Below are positions 1 through 8,648 of a stretch of DNA of 64,000 nucleotides, in pieces (the first letter of the stretch is position 1; every line of letters begins with the position of its first letter). The DNA comes from Pseudomonas sp. SCA2728.1_7. Lineage in GTDB: Bacteria; Pseudomonadota; Gammaproteobacteria; Pseudomonadales; Pseudomonadaceae. Location: the NCBI RefSeq assembly GCF_018138145.1, contig NZ_CP073104.1:3966001-4030000 (forward strand), given 5' to 3'. Under the pieces are notes generated by a model. That model made no database searches. It was not told where the DNA came from and saw only the letters and a list, made by a program, of their open reading frames with translations. Position numbers and translations under genes: made by a program.

Positions 1-1060
1 TCGGCACTTTCCAGCTCAGCGATGGGCCAAAGCCCCAGCGGTTGGTCGACGGATCACCCAGGTCATCGATGAGACCAACAGTGCCGATGGTCGCGCCGAT
101 ACTGATGTCCGGATACAACTCGCCCGTGGCGACGCCGATCCCGGCGGTCGAAGCGGCCAGACGACGTTCGGCCTGACGAATGTCCGGGCGACGTTTGAGC
201 AGCGCGGCGCCATCGCCGACTGGCACCAATTGGGCGATTTTCGGCAACTCGGCGCAGGTCGCGGTGCCGGCGGGCAACTGATCAACCGGTTTCGCCAGCA
301 ACATCGACAAACGGAACAGCCCGGCCTGACGCGCGGCTTCATAACGCGGCAAGTCGGCGCGCAGGGATTTGAATTGGGTTTGCGAGCGAGTCACCTGGGT
401 TTCATCGCCACGGCCGGCGTCGCGCAGTCGCTGGATCAGCGTGGTGCTTTGCGATTGCAGGTCGAGAGAGTGCTGGGCGATCTCCCGTTCTTCGTTGGCC
501 GCGCAGACTTGGGTGTAAGCGCGAACAACATCCGCCACCAAGGTGATCCGCGCCGTGTCTGCCGCGGCCTGGGTCGCGTCGGCATTGGCCTTTGCGCCTT
601 CGATGCCACGCTGCAAGGTGCCCCACAGATCGAACTGATAAGAAGCGCTGATGCCGATGTCGCCGACGTTATCGACCGGGACTTTTTCCGGCAGCAAGAA
701 TGCCTGACCAGACTCTTGCAAACGCTGCGCGCCCATCTTCACACCTGCGCTCCAGCCGCCCGCGGCTTCGGCCTCATCGACCTGAGCGCGAGCCCGTTGC
801 AGGTTCGCCGCCGCGACGCGCAAATCGGTGTTGGAGGCCATGGCCTGCTGCACCAGTTGATCCAGCCGCGCATCTTTATACAGCCGCCACCAGTCCGCCG
901 GCACCGGCGCCGAAACTACAGGTTTGCCGGCCACGGCCAGTTCACCCTGAAAATCCTTGCGCTGCACCGCCGCATCCTCAGGCACGTGATAGTCCGGCCC
1001 GACCATCTGACAGGCCGAGAGCATCACGCCCAACCCGGCGATCATCAGCGCCCTGCTCAT
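1..1060 (-). CDS. NodT-type outer-membrane factor lipoprotein of an efflux pump (3' part beyond window)
   Basis: Translating the minus strand from the ATG at 1060 gives an open frame that runs off the window edge, so about 353 N-terminal residues are visible. The start is a lipoprotein signal with a lipobox (LSAC) near residue 16. The body has the TolC/NodT features: a DWW motif near residue 48, long helices rich in Q, A and R, and the conserved R-P-D-I-R-Q-A-E stretch just before the second repeat. The ATG overlaps the TGA of the upstream fusion-protein gene (ATGA), so it is the last gene seen in a marR-FUSC-DUF1656-HlyD operon. It should form the outer-membrane duct for that pump. The family is clear; the substrate is unknown. 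Confidence 0.9.
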   Translation of the reverse strand, partial: MSRALMIAGLGVMLSACQMVGPDYHVPEDAAVQRKDFQGELAVAGKPVVSAPVPADWWRLYKDARLDQLVQQAMASNTDLRVAAANLQRARAQVDEAEAAGGWSAGVKMGAQRLQESGQAFLLPEKVPVDNVGDIGISASYQFDLWGTLQRGIEGAKANADATQAAADTARITLVADVVRAYTQVCAANEEREIAQHSLDLQSQSTTLIQRLRDAGRGDETQVTRSQTQFKSLRADLPRYEAARQAGLFRLSMLLAKPVDQLPAGTATCAELPKIAQLVPVGDGAALLKRRPDIRQAERRLAASTAGIGVATGELYPDISIGATIGTVGLIDDLGDPSTNRWGFGPSLSWKVP

Positions 1061-1959
1061 TGCGCGGGCTCCTGCTTTTTATCGTCGATTTTTGCGTCAT
1101 CGATAATGGATACCGTGGCAGTGCGCCCGGCGATCATGCGGAAGTCTTCCGGCACATCGTCAAAAGCAATCCGCACCGGAATCCGCTGCGCCAGCCGCAC
1201 CCAGCTGAACGCCGGGTTGACGTTCGGCAACAGGTTGCTGCCGCTGGTACGGTCACGGTCTTCGATACCAGCGACGATGCTTTCGACATGCCCACGCAGT
1301 TTGGCGCGGTCGCCGATCACGCGGATATCCACCGACTGGCCAACATGAATGCCGTCGAGTTTGGTCTCTTCGAAATAGCCGTCGATGTGGAACGAGTTGC
1401 TGTCGACCACCGACAACACCGGGCGCCCGGCGGTAACGAATTCCTGTGGACGCGGCGCGCGGTCGTTGACGTAACCGTCCACCGGGCTGCGAATCACTGA
1501 GCGGTCGAGGTTGAGCTGAGCACTGTCCACGGTGACCATGGCTTCGGCCAGTGCCGATTGCGCGCGGGCAACCTTCGATTGGCTTTCTTCCAGCTGTTCG
1601 GCCGGCACCAGGTTGCCGAGGCCACGGTTACGTTTGGCTTCGCGCTGGGCCTGGGCGAGGGTTTCTTCGCGATCGGCGACAGCCGCTTTGGCCTGACGCA
1701 GGGCCAGTTTGAAGCGATCCTGGTCGATGCTGAACAGCACCTGGCCACGCTTGATCAACTGGTTGTCTTTCACTTCAACCTGTTGGATCAACCCGGAAAC
1801 GTCCGGAGCGATCTGGATGATGTCGGCGCGAATGTGGCCGTCACGGGTCCACGGCGCAAACATGTAATACATCACCATGCGCCAGACGAGAACAACGGCA
1901 AAAGTCACGATCAGCAGGGTCAGTACCACGCGACCGATGGTCAAAAACGGTTTTTTCAT
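1057..1959 (-). CDS. HlyD/AaeA-family periplasmic membrane fusion protein
   Basis: The 300-residue protein has one N-terminal membrane helix (about residues 8-30), then the split biotinyl-lipoyl domain (APDVSGLIQQVEV near 51 and VDGYVNDRAP near 160) flanking an alpha hairpin rich in R, A and Q, then a beta-barrel domain. This is the AaeA/EmrA layout. It should link the FUSC inner-membrane transporter encoded just upstream to the outer-membrane factor encoded just downstream. Both junctions are 4-bp ATGA overlaps, which points to translational coupling. AaeA exports hydroxylated aromatic acids in Escherichia coli; that substrate is only a family-based suggestion here. Confidence 0.9.
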   Translation of the reverse strand: MKKPFLTIGRVVLTLLIVTFAVVLVWRMVMYYMFAPWTRDGHIRADIIQIAPDVSGLIQQVEVKDNQLIKRGQVLFSIDQDRFKLALRQAKAAVADREETLAQAQREAKRNRGLGNLVPAEQLEESQSKVARAQSALAEAMVTVDSAQLNLDRSVIRSPVDGYVNDRAPRPQEFVTAGRPVLSVVDSNSFHIDGYFEETKLDGIHVGQSVDIRVIGDRAKLRGHVESIVAGIEDRDRTSGSNLLPNVNPAFSWVRLAQRIPVRIAFDDVPEDFRMIAGRTATVSIIDDAKIDDKKQEPAQ

Positions 1960-2165
1960 GTCATCAGGTATCGACTGAGTGAGTCCACGCCGTACAGCAG
2001 TACCGCGTAGAGGGCCACGTTGAACAATGCCCGGTGCCAGACCAGACGGTAAAAGTGCACGCGCGTAAGCACGGCATGCACCAGCAAAAACAGCACATAA
2101 GTGATGCCCATCAACACCAGCAGGGTCGGCAGGAAAATGCCGCTGATGTCCAGATCACCGATCAT
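1956..2165 (-). CDS. DUF1656 small inner-membrane protein (AaeX-like)
   Basis: A 69-residue protein with two predicted membrane helices (about residues 10-32 and 45-64) and the H-R-A-L-F-N segment typical of DUF1656. Members sit almost always between a FUSC transporter gene and a fusion-protein gene, as here, and are thought to be accessory subunits of the pump. Both ends overlap their neighbours by 4 bp. No catalytic residues are seen. Confidence 0.85.
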   Translation of the reverse strand: MIGDLDISGIFLPTLLVLMGITYVLFLLVHAVLTRVHFYRLVWHRALFNVALYAVLLYGVDSLSRYLMT

Positions 2166-4225
2166 AGGGGCGCTCCATCGGGCAGCGGTTCTTCGGAGTC
2201 GGCACTGGAGACGAATTCGACGCCGGGCAACAACGCCAGACGCAAACCGCTCAAGGCATGCAACAGGTTCAGACGGGTTTCATCGTCGCCGTGGCCATTG
2301 AGTGCGCGGCGAGTGCGATCGAGGGTCATCAATAACGGCGCTGGCGCCGGCAAGCGTTCGCCCGCCTTGAGGCAGGCGCGGAAATACTCGCCGACTTCAC
2401 TGACCACTTGCTGCAACAGCGCGTTCGGCGCGCCGGTCACCCGTGGGGTGTAGGCGAGCAAATCGAGCAGGTTCAGGCCCACACGCACTTCGCGCATGGC
2501 AATGCCGGTGTCCTGGCCGGTGAGGGCCAGACGCGGCAGGTGCTGCATCAGTCGATCGAGCAACTGCACGCCCAATTTGCGGTGTTCGGCAAGGTTGGCC
2601 GGCTCGGTCATGTCGACGATGTCTTTCCAACTGAAGCGGGTCAGGCGTTTCGCCGCCAGTTCGGCACCGAACGGGCGTGCGACCAGCGTCCAGATAAACG
2701 CGAACAACAGCCCTAACGGACCCGCCAGGTTGGAGTTCACGAAGGCGAAAAAATCCGCATCGTAAGCGCCCTGAATGCTGATGAACGACGAGGTGTTGAC
2801 CAGCGTCAGCAGCATGCCGAGGAAGAACCGCGGCTGTACCGTCAACGTGCCGACGCAGATGAACGGAATGGAAAACGCCAGCACCAGCATCGGGAAGTCA
2901 TGCAGGTTGGGCAGAATCAGAAACAGATAAAGGCTGGCGAACAACACCGACATGCCGGTCCAGAAAAAGAACCGGTAAATCTGCGGTGCCGGGTCGTCCA
3001 TCGAGGCGAAAAAGCTACAGGCCACCGCGGCGAGAATCACTGCGCTACCGCCGTCCGGCCAGCCGAGCAGAATCCACAGCACCGAGGCAGTGATGATCGC
3101 CAGAACGGTCGAGGCCGCCGAGTAGAGCATCAGCCCACGATCGATAAACGGGGTGAGCCGACCCAGGCGCCAGTGGCGATACACCGCGCGCCAGCTGTCC
3201 TGGCGTTCGCAAAGAATCGCGTCCTGCAAACTGCGGCAGTCTTGCCACAGATCGATGAATTCGCCGAGGCGATAAATCGAATTTGAGAACAGCAACTGCC
3301 TGCGATCCTCAAGTGCCTCGATGCTCGGCTGCTGGGCTTCGAGCTGATCTTTCAGGGCTTGCCAGCGATCGAGATCGGCGTCCTGATGAGCGAGCCATTC
3401 GCGGGTCGCGGCCAGCAGCGGTGCGAATTTTTCCACCAGTTCCGGCGTGCGCCGTTCGAGGGCGTAGAGCGAATCTTCCAGCGCATCGATCACCGGCAAC
3501 AGATGAATCATGCGCCCGCGCAATTCCTTGGTGTTGCGCACGGTTTGCGGTCGCGCGCCTTCGTGGGGCAACTGGCCGATCATCAATTCAAGGCTGTTGA
3601 AGTTGGCGACCATGGCCATGCGCAGAGCAGTGACTTCTTCTGGCTGCACATCGCGGCTGAGGAATTTCAGGCTGTAGGTCGTTGCGTCGGCGAACCACTT
3701 GCTCACCGCGTCGTTGAACACTGGCGCCAAGCGACGCGGCCAGAACATCGCACCAACCACGGCGGCGACAGCGATGCCGAGGAAAATCTCTTCGGTACGC
3801 GCTTCCGCTACGTCCCACACCGCCAGCGGGTTATCCACCACTGGCAAGGCAATCAGCGGCAAGGTGTAACCGGCGAGCATCAATGCGTAGTTGTTGGCCG
3901 TGCGCAGTTGCAGGGACAGGAACAGCAAAATCCCCGTCCACAGCGCGATGACCACCACTAGCACATACGGGCTCTGGACGAACATCGGCACGAAAAAAAC
4001 CGCCGCTGCCGCACCGAGAAAAGTACCGATGGCACGGTACAACGCCTTGGAACTGGTCGGCCCGAGAAACGGGCTGGAGACGATATACACCGTGGCCATC
4101 GCCCAATACGGACGCGGCATTTGCATGAGCAAGGCGATGTACAGCGCAATCATCGACGCTGCAAAAGTCCGCACCCCGTAGAACCAGTCGCGGGCTGGCG
4201 GAATGCCGGAGAAAAAACCGTTCAA
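2162..4225 (-). CDS. FUSC/AaeB-family aromatic-acid efflux transporter
   Basis: The 687-residue protein has the two-fold FUSC layout: an N-terminal block of about six membrane helices (residues 15-170), a soluble helical segment (180-360), a second membrane block (about 365-520) and a C-terminal cytosolic part. The opening R-D-W-F-Y-G-V-R-T and the P-R-P-Y-W-A-M segment are typical of AaeB/YccS relatives. It is the inner-membrane transporter of the operon, with a DUF1656 protein, a fusion protein and an outer-membrane factor following in order. Family members export aromatic acids or related weak acids. The gene is coupled to marR by an ATGA overlap. Confidence 0.9.
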   Translation of the reverse strand: MNGFFSGIPPARDWFYGVRTFAASMIALYIALLMQMPRPYWAMATVYIVSSPFLGPTSSKALYRAIGTFLGAAAAVFFVPMFVQSPYVLVVVIALWTGILLFLSLQLRTANNYALMLAGYTLPLIALPVVDNPLAVWDVAEARTEEIFLGIAVAAVVGAMFWPRRLAPVFNDAVSKWFADATTYSLKFLSRDVQPEEVTALRMAMVANFNSLELMIGQLPHEGARPQTVRNTKELRGRMIHLLPVIDALEDSLYALERRTPELVEKFAPLLAATREWLAHQDADLDRWQALKDQLEAQQPSIEALEDRRQLLFSNSIYRLGEFIDLWQDCRSLQDAILCERQDSWRAVYRHWRLGRLTPFIDRGLMLYSAASTVLAIITASVLWILLGWPDGGSAVILAAVACSFFASMDDPAPQIYRFFFWTGMSVLFASLYLFLILPNLHDFPMLVLAFSIPFICVGTLTVQPRFFLGMLLTLVNTSSFISIQGAYDADFFAFVNSNLAGPLGLLFAFIWTLVARPFGAELAAKRLTRFSWKDIVDMTEPANLAEHRKLGVQLLDRLMQHLPRLALTGQDTGIAMREVRVGLNLLDLLAYTPRVTGAPNALLQQVVSEVGEYFRACLKAGERLPAPAPLLMTLDRTRRALNGHGDDETRLNLLHALSGLRLALLPGVEFVSSADSEEPLPDGAPL

Positions 4226-4689
4226 GAATTAACCACCCATGGCGGGTTGGCCGCCTCAAAAGCTCTGAGTACCCGAAGCGTAGCTTCCAGATCGCTTTGC
4301 TCGATGCCTTCGAGCACCTCGTGACGCAAGCGCACCAGTTCGATCTCCACCGCTTGCACCAGTTCACGCCCGGTGTCGGTCAGGCTCAGGCATTTGGCGC
4401 GGCGATCCTGGGCATCTTCGGTGCGGCAGACGTAGCCGGAATGGCAGAGCTGATCGAGCAGACGCACCAGCGACGGACTCTCCATCCCGGCCGCCTGCGC
4501 CACTTGCACCTGGCGCACGCCCTCGCCCAAGCGGCCGATCATCAACAGCGGCACGGCGCAGGCTTCGGAGATTCCGTAGTTGACCAGCGTGGTCTGGCAG
4601 ATCTTCCGCCAATGCCTGGCGGCAACCACCATGGCACTGCTGATGTTCATCTGGAGAGCGTCGAGTTCGTTCGGCACGGGGAAATGCAC
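4222..4689 (-). CDS. MarR-family transcriptional regulator
   Basis: A 155-residue protein with the MarR winged helix: recognition helix region around residues 60-85 (QVAQAAGMESPSLVRLLDQL) and a wing with D-R-R-A-K near residue 100. It is the first gene of the FUSC efflux operon and very likely its repressor, releasing DNA when an aromatic ligand binds. The longest frame starts with GTG at 4689 without a clear ribosome site; an ATG at 4650 is an alternative that would remove 13 residues. A dyad immediately upstream (4693-4706) could be its operator. Confidence 0.88.
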   Translation of the reverse strand: MHFPVPNELDALQMNISSAMVVAARHWRKICQTTLVNYGISEACAVPLLMIGRLGEGVRQVQVAQAAGMESPSLVRLLDQLCHSGYVCRTEDAQDRRAKCLSLTDTGRELVQAVEIELVRLRHEVLEGIEQSDLEATLRVLRAFEAANPPWVVNS

Positions 4690-4692
4690 ACT

Positions 4693-4706
4693 GTTAGTTT
4701 GCTAAC
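4693..4706. promoter_or_regulatory. Candidate MarR operator
   Basis: GTTAG-N4-CTAAC inverted repeat lying 4 bp upstream of the GTG start of the marR-family gene. Position and symmetry fit autoregulation; the assignment is inference. Confidence 0.4.
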
Positions 4707-4767
4707 TATCAATATTGCATTGGAGGGGAATTTCAGTCAAGTTTTGAAACAAATTGCCTGTTCAGGG

Positions 4768-6258
4768 TTAGCCTACCGAATCGAAATCACCCGCAATCTG
4801 CTCAATGAAATCGAAAACCTCCTCCGGCACGCTGAACTGGAACTGCTTACGTCGATGCGTTGAAACTTTGTCACCGTTTTCCAGACACATCATTACCAAT
4901 TTCGAGAGGTCGCTCCCCCGTACGTCAAAACGCCCATTCACCTCTTTGATGACGTAGTCGTATTTTTCAAGAAAATCGGTCTCCTTGCGCAGCTCCACTT
5001 CCAATGCTCGCAAGGCCATCTGCAAGGTAAATTCTGCACATTGAGTCCCGTCCCAGAATCGATAGATCGAGTCGTGCCCAATAAAATCGAAAGCCATCTG
5101 ATCAGCGTCCAGCCAAGTGACATTCCAGAACTCTCTTGCTGGTTTCGAGAACTCCTTTAACGCTTCGAGATAGCCAGACTCTTCATGTTTCATCGCTACG
5201 GAAACCGGTAATAACAAACCATTTTTTAGAGCGCCAGAGTGGCAAAGCGTCTGGTGAATCAGGAAACGTGAAAGTCGACCATTGCCATCCATGAACGGGT
5301 GAAGAAAGACAAACCCGAAAGCCACAACCGCTGCAGCTATCAACGGATCAACCTGCTTGGCTGAGTGATTGGCAAAACTCATCAACTCGTCCATCAACTC
5401 CCTGCACAATTGCGGTGGAGGCGGGACATAGCTGACGCCAGCTGCGCCTCTCAAGCCGTTGTGTAAATGGTTCTGTTCATGACGGAAAAGCACAGCTTTA
5501 TCGAAAGGATTGGAAACCGTACTGTTCTGCAACTCGACCAAATAGTCTTCGCTCAACTCTGTTCGCTCATGGGCTTGGCGGAGAAGCCGAACAAAACGAC
5601 GCGACTTTTCTTCGTTGGGCTCTTCTTTCTCAATAGCGAAAGAATCGCGGGTCTCATGCAGATAGGCCCAATTGATTGCCCGATCCATCATTTCCGGCGG
5701 CAACGTCGCCATAAAAGCCTGGGCTCGACCAAGGATGTCCAGATCAAGCAGCGCCTGCAGCTCCGTCGTACGCTCGACTGTGGCGCAGTAACGCATTGAC
5801 CCCAACCCGTTAAAATCTACCCGCCAACGACTATTTCGAATTGCAGGCCCGGTGACATAACGCTTGGGATCAAACAAAGCGACAACGTTGCCCCGAACCG
5901 GTACGGAATATTCCAGCTGTTTGCCCGTGAAACTTTCCCAAAGAAAACAGGCTTTGCGGATAAATACCCCGTTAGGTGATCGGCTCAACTCACCTAGCAA
6001 CTCGTCCGCTTCAACGGTTTCAAGCGCCTGAGCAAGAATGCACAGGTTTATTCCCTCATGCTTCAGAGCAAACAAGATGTGCTCAAGTGTCGAACCCTGT
6101 GCCGGCGCGACGCCGTTTGGAACCGCTAGACACTCACCGATCAAGGTAATCCGGGTAACCGGTTTGATCATCGCAATGCGCTTGGGGGCAAATGCATTAA
6201 GCTTCAGCGCATCACGCAGGTGGGCATATCCAACAGTTGGCATCGTCATCGTCCACAT
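4768..6258 (-). CDS. Fic-domain protein (probable AMP transferase)
   Basis: The 496-residue protein carries the Fic active-site motif HPFMDGNGRLSR (about residues 318-329), with its catalytic His and phosphate-binding loop. Upstream, around residues 207-212, D-S-F-A-I-E-K resembles the inhibitory helix (S/T-x3-E-G/N) of self-inhibited Fic proteins, with K in place of the usual G or N. The N-terminal 100 residues have no motif I can name, and the C-terminal 120 residues may be a winged-helix-like tail. Fic proteins usually transfer AMP to a target hydroxyl. No antitoxin gene adjoins it, so it is probably a single-gene, self-inhibited type. ATGs at 6249 and 6243 are possible alternative starts. 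Confidence 0.88.
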   Translation of the reverse strand: MWTMTMPTVGYAHLRDALKLNAFAPKRIAMIKPVTRITLIGECLAVPNGVAPAQGSTLEHILFALKHEGINLCILAQALETVEADELLGELSRSPNGVFIRKACFLWESFTGKQLEYSVPVRGNVVALFDPKRYVTGPAIRNSRWRVDFNGLGSMRYCATVERTTELQALLDLDILGRAQAFMATLPPEMMDRAINWAYLHETRDSFAIEKEEPNEEKSRRFVRLLRQAHERTELSEDYLVELQNSTVSNPFDKAVLFRHEQNHLHNGLRGAAGVSYVPPPPQLCRELMDELMSFANHSAKQVDPLIAAAVVAFGFVFLHPFMDGNGRLSRFLIHQTLCHSGALKNGLLLPVSVAMKHEESGYLEALKEFSKPAREFWNVTWLDADQMAFDFIGHDSIYRFWDGTQCAEFTLQMALRALEVELRKETDFLEKYDYVIKEVNGRFDVRGSDLSKLVMMCLENGDKVSTHRRKQFQFSVPEEVFDFIEQIAGDFDSVG

Positions 6259-6288
6259 AAAAAATTCACTGCGACGATTAAAGCCCAG

Positions 6289-6349
6289 TTTTTTTTACAT
6301 CGCGCATGTTTTTTTTACATTTCAGCCTTTTCCTACAATTTTTTTTACA
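6289..6349. repeat. Three T8-ACA direct repeats upstream of the fic gene
   Basis: TTTTTTTTACA occurs at 6289-6299, 6309-6319 and 6339-6349, spaced 20 and 30 bp apart, with a degraded copy near 6328-6337. The copies are phased with the DNA helix and lie 31-91 bp upstream of the fic start. The last one overlaps the stop codon of the DUF2789 gene. They may be binding sites or a curved promoter segment. Confidence 0.7.
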
Positions 6350-6590
6350 CTTTTCTGCCCTTACGCAACAACACATCCAACTGATCCACTACCTCCGCCC
6401 AGTCGGCGTCATCCAGAATCTCGTCACGCAAAAACTCCGCTTGGCTCTTCGTCCAGAAAAACGCGTCAGCCAAATGCAGTTCGGGTTTGAGCGGGGAATG
6501 GGTGGTGATGAATTGGTCGATGCTGGTCGGGTCGTTGTCGAGGCCGAGTTGTTTGAACAGGGATGGGAGAGTGTGGGTTGGTTGCTCCAT
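6345..6590 (-). CDS. DUF2789 family protein
   Basis: An 81-residue, acidic, helical protein opening with MEQPTHTLPSLFKQLGL, the usual N-terminus of the DUF2789 family of Pseudomonas and relatives. The start has a good ribosome site (AAGGA, 8 nt spacing). Function is unknown. The TAA stop lies inside an A8 tract that belongs to the repeat set in front of fic. Confidence 0.8.
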   Translation of the reverse strand: MEQPTHTLPSLFKQLGLDNDPTSIDQFITTHSPLKPELHLADAFFWTKSQAEFLRDEILDDADWAEVVDQLDVLLRKGRKV

Positions 6591-6628
6591 TGCTGAGTTC
6601 CTTCAAAAATGGGGTGTTTGGAAGATTA

Positions 6629-6693
6629 TTCGCGAGCAGGCTCGCTCCCACAGGGGAATGCGATCAACCTGTGGGAGCGAGCCTGCTCACGAA
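6629..6693. repeat. REPIN (inverted REP pair)
   Basis: 25-bp arms of the CGCGAGCAGGCTCGCTCCCA type separated by 15 bp, with one mismatch in the right arm. It lies between the DUF2789 and YbaK-type genes. Confidence 0.9.
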
Positions 6694-6718
6694 GGTGTCA
6701 GTGCCGGCGCCACAAAGC

Positions 6719-7180
6719 CTAATCGCTCAACTCCCGCACCTCGGCATGCGGCACCATTTTCAGAAACTCGGGCATGCTCATATGCAGCAGATAATTGTGG
6801 TTGCCCGCCTCCAGATAAATATCCTTCTGCCGCGTCAGCAACGGGTCGATGACCATGTCCAGCCCGTAGGAATCACCCAGCGGCGGCACCGCGCCGCGTT
6901 CACAGTCGTCAAAGATGTGCGCCAGATTGCTTTCGCGGGTCAGTTGCCATTCGCCGCTGGTGCGCACCTTGCTCAGGTCCAGGTGACGACTGGCCGGCAG
7001 CACGGCCATCAGGTAATGACCGTGGTGGTCGTCGAGGATGATCGATTTGGCCACGCGCTCGGCGGGCACCCCGGCGACCCGTGCGGTTTCCAGGCTGCTG
7101 GACGAGTGACGGTGAGCGACGATGTCGTATTCGCAGTGCGCCCGGTTCAGGCTGCTCTGCACCTTTCTTGCCATACGCAT
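6719..7180 (-). CDS. YbaK/EbsC-type aminoacyl-tRNA deacylase
   Basis: A 153-residue single-domain YbaK/ProX-like protein. The R-V-A-K-S-I-I-L segment near residue 43 and G-A-V-P-P-L-G near residue 97 are the substrate-pocket signatures of this family, which hydrolyses mischarged tRNA in trans. A longer frame opens at 7306, but the ATG at 7180 has a clear GAGGTG ribosome site and gives the usual family length. It is divergent from the nfeD-slipin pair. Confidence 0.85.
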   Translation of the reverse strand: MRMARKVQSSLNRAHCEYDIVAHRHSSSSLETARVAGVPAERVAKSIILDDHHGHYLMAVLPASRHLDLSKVRTSGEWQLTRESNLAHIFDDCERGAVPPLGDSYGLDMVIDPLLTRQKDIYLEAGNHNYLLHMSMPEFLKMVPHAEVRELSD

Positions 7181-7354
7181 GATGCACCTCGGTGTTGCGC
7201 TGAACGGTGGTTGCCGTGTCTTTGAGTCTAGTTCGGCGAGGGGGTGGCGCAGAGAATTCCGCCCATCGGACACATCCTCACACTGATCAAAATTCAACCA
7301 CTGCAACCCTCAACTAGACTGTAAGAACCAGACATGACGCTCGCGGAGGGTCAC

Positions 7355-7882
7355 GTGAACAGCCGATGTTGTGCGCTTGCCTTGCTCCTGCTGATCAGCG
7401 GTTCAGCCGCCGCCGACACGTCATTGCCGCCGATGAGTCCGGCCGGTTTGTGGCTGATCACCTTGGGTATCGTGTTTCTGATCGCTGAAGCTGCACTGCC
7501 CAATTACGGCGTCATTGGCCTGGGTGGGATCATCATGTTCGTGATCGGCGCGCTGATTCTGAGCAACGCCGAGTTGCCGGTGCCGATGATGATCGGCCTC
7601 GGTCTGATCAGCGCCCTGCTGTTGCTCGCGCTGCTGATCCGCGCCCTGAAAACCCGCCCCCGCCACGCTGTCAGTGGCGACGCCGGCCTGCTCGGCAGCG
7701 TGACCGCGATCACCACGGTGCAACCGGGCGATGCCCGTAATGGCTGGGTGCAACTGCAAGGTGAACGCTGGCAAGTGCTCAGCGCCACGCCGCTGCACAC
7801 CGGGCAACCGGTACGCGTGGTGGCGCGCAAGGGATTGTTGCTGCAAGTGGCCGCGACTGACGCGGCACCGCTCGGAGAGTGA
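7355..7882 (+). CDS. Short NfeD-like membrane protein
   Basis: About 175 residues: a hydrophobic N-terminus that may be a signal peptide, two or three membrane helices with a glycine-rich motif ([11 protein letters not shown]), and a C-terminal OB-fold of NfeD type ([14 protein letters not shown] onward). It lacks the protease domain of long NfeD proteins. The GTG at 7355 is preferred because GGAGGG lies 5 nt upstream; an ATG at 7334 has no such site. It overlaps the slipin ribosome site, and NfeD and slipin are a well-known operon pair thought to organise membrane microdomains. Confidence 0.88.
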   Translation: MNSRCCALALLLLISGSAAADTSLPPMSPAGLWLITLGIVFLIAEAALPNYGVIGLGGIIMFVIGALILSNAELPVPMMIGLGLISALLLLALLIRALKTRPRHAVSGDAGLLGSVTAITTVQPGDARNGWVQLQGERWQVLSATPLHTGQPVRVVARKGLLLQVAATDAAPLGE

Positions 7883-7884
7883 TC

Positions 7885-8643
7885 ATGGGTCTGCAAATCG
7901 GTTTTGTTGCGCTGCTGTTGCTGGTCATTGCCTTGGCCGGTTCGACGTTTCGCATCCTGCGGGAGTACGAGCGCGGCGTGGTGTTTCAGCTTGGCCGCTT
8001 CTGGCAAGTCAAAGGTCCCGGCTTGATTCTGCTGATTCCGGTGGTTCAGCAAATGGTCCGGGTCGACCTGCGCACGGTCGTCCTCGATGTGCCGCCGCAG
8101 GACGTGATCACCCGCGACAACGTGTCGGTGAAGGTCAACGCCGTGCTGTATTTCCGCGTGCTCGACCCACAGAAAGCGATCATTCAGGTCGAGGATTTTC
8201 TCTCGGCCACCAGCCAACTGGCCCAGACCACCTTGCGCGCGGTGCTCGGCAAGCACGAACTGGATGAACTGCTGGCCGAACGCGAACAGTTGAGTATCGA
8301 CATTCAGCAGGTGCTCGATGCGCAGACCGACGCCTGGGGGATCAAGGTCGCCAACGTCGAGATCAAGCATGTCGATCTCAACGAATCGATGGTCCGCGCC
8401 ATCGCCAAACAGGCGGAAGCCGAGCGCGAACGTCGGGCCAAGGTGATCCACGCCGAAGGCGAATTGCAGGCCTCGGAAAAACTCATGCAAGCCGCGGAAA
8501 TGCTCGGCCGCCAGCCTGGGGCAATGCAGTTGCGCTATATGCAGACCTTGAGTTCGATTGCCGGGGACAAGAGTTCGACGATTGTCTTTCCGTTGCCGAT
8601 TGAATTGCTCAAGGGTATGGCGGATTTGTCCGGCAAGTCATGA
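7885..8643 (+). CDS. Slipin/stomatin (SPFH) family protein
   Basis: A 252-residue protein with one N-terminal membrane helix (about residues 3-22), an SPFH/band-7 domain ([10 protein letters not shown] near 34 to about 200) and a coiled-coil segment rich in A, E and R (170-210). The ATG at 7885 has GGAGAG 5 nt upstream, overlapping the end of nfeD; the frame also opens with a GTG at 7879. Slipins form oligomeric scaffolds in the inner membrane and work with the NfeD partner encoded just upstream. Confidence 0.92.
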   Translation: MGLQIGFVALLLLVIALAGSTFRILREYERGVVFQLGRFWQVKGPGLILLIPVVQQMVRVDLRTVVLDVPPQDVITRDNVSVKVNAVLYFRVLDPQKAIIQVEDFLSATSQLAQTTLRAVLGKHELDELLAEREQLSIDIQQVLDAQTDAWGIKVANVEIKHVDLNESMVRAIAKQAEAERERRAKVIHAEGELQASEKLMQAAEMLGRQPGAMQLRYMQTLSSIAGDKSSTIVFPLPIELLKGMADLSGKS

Positions 8644-8648
8644 CCCGC

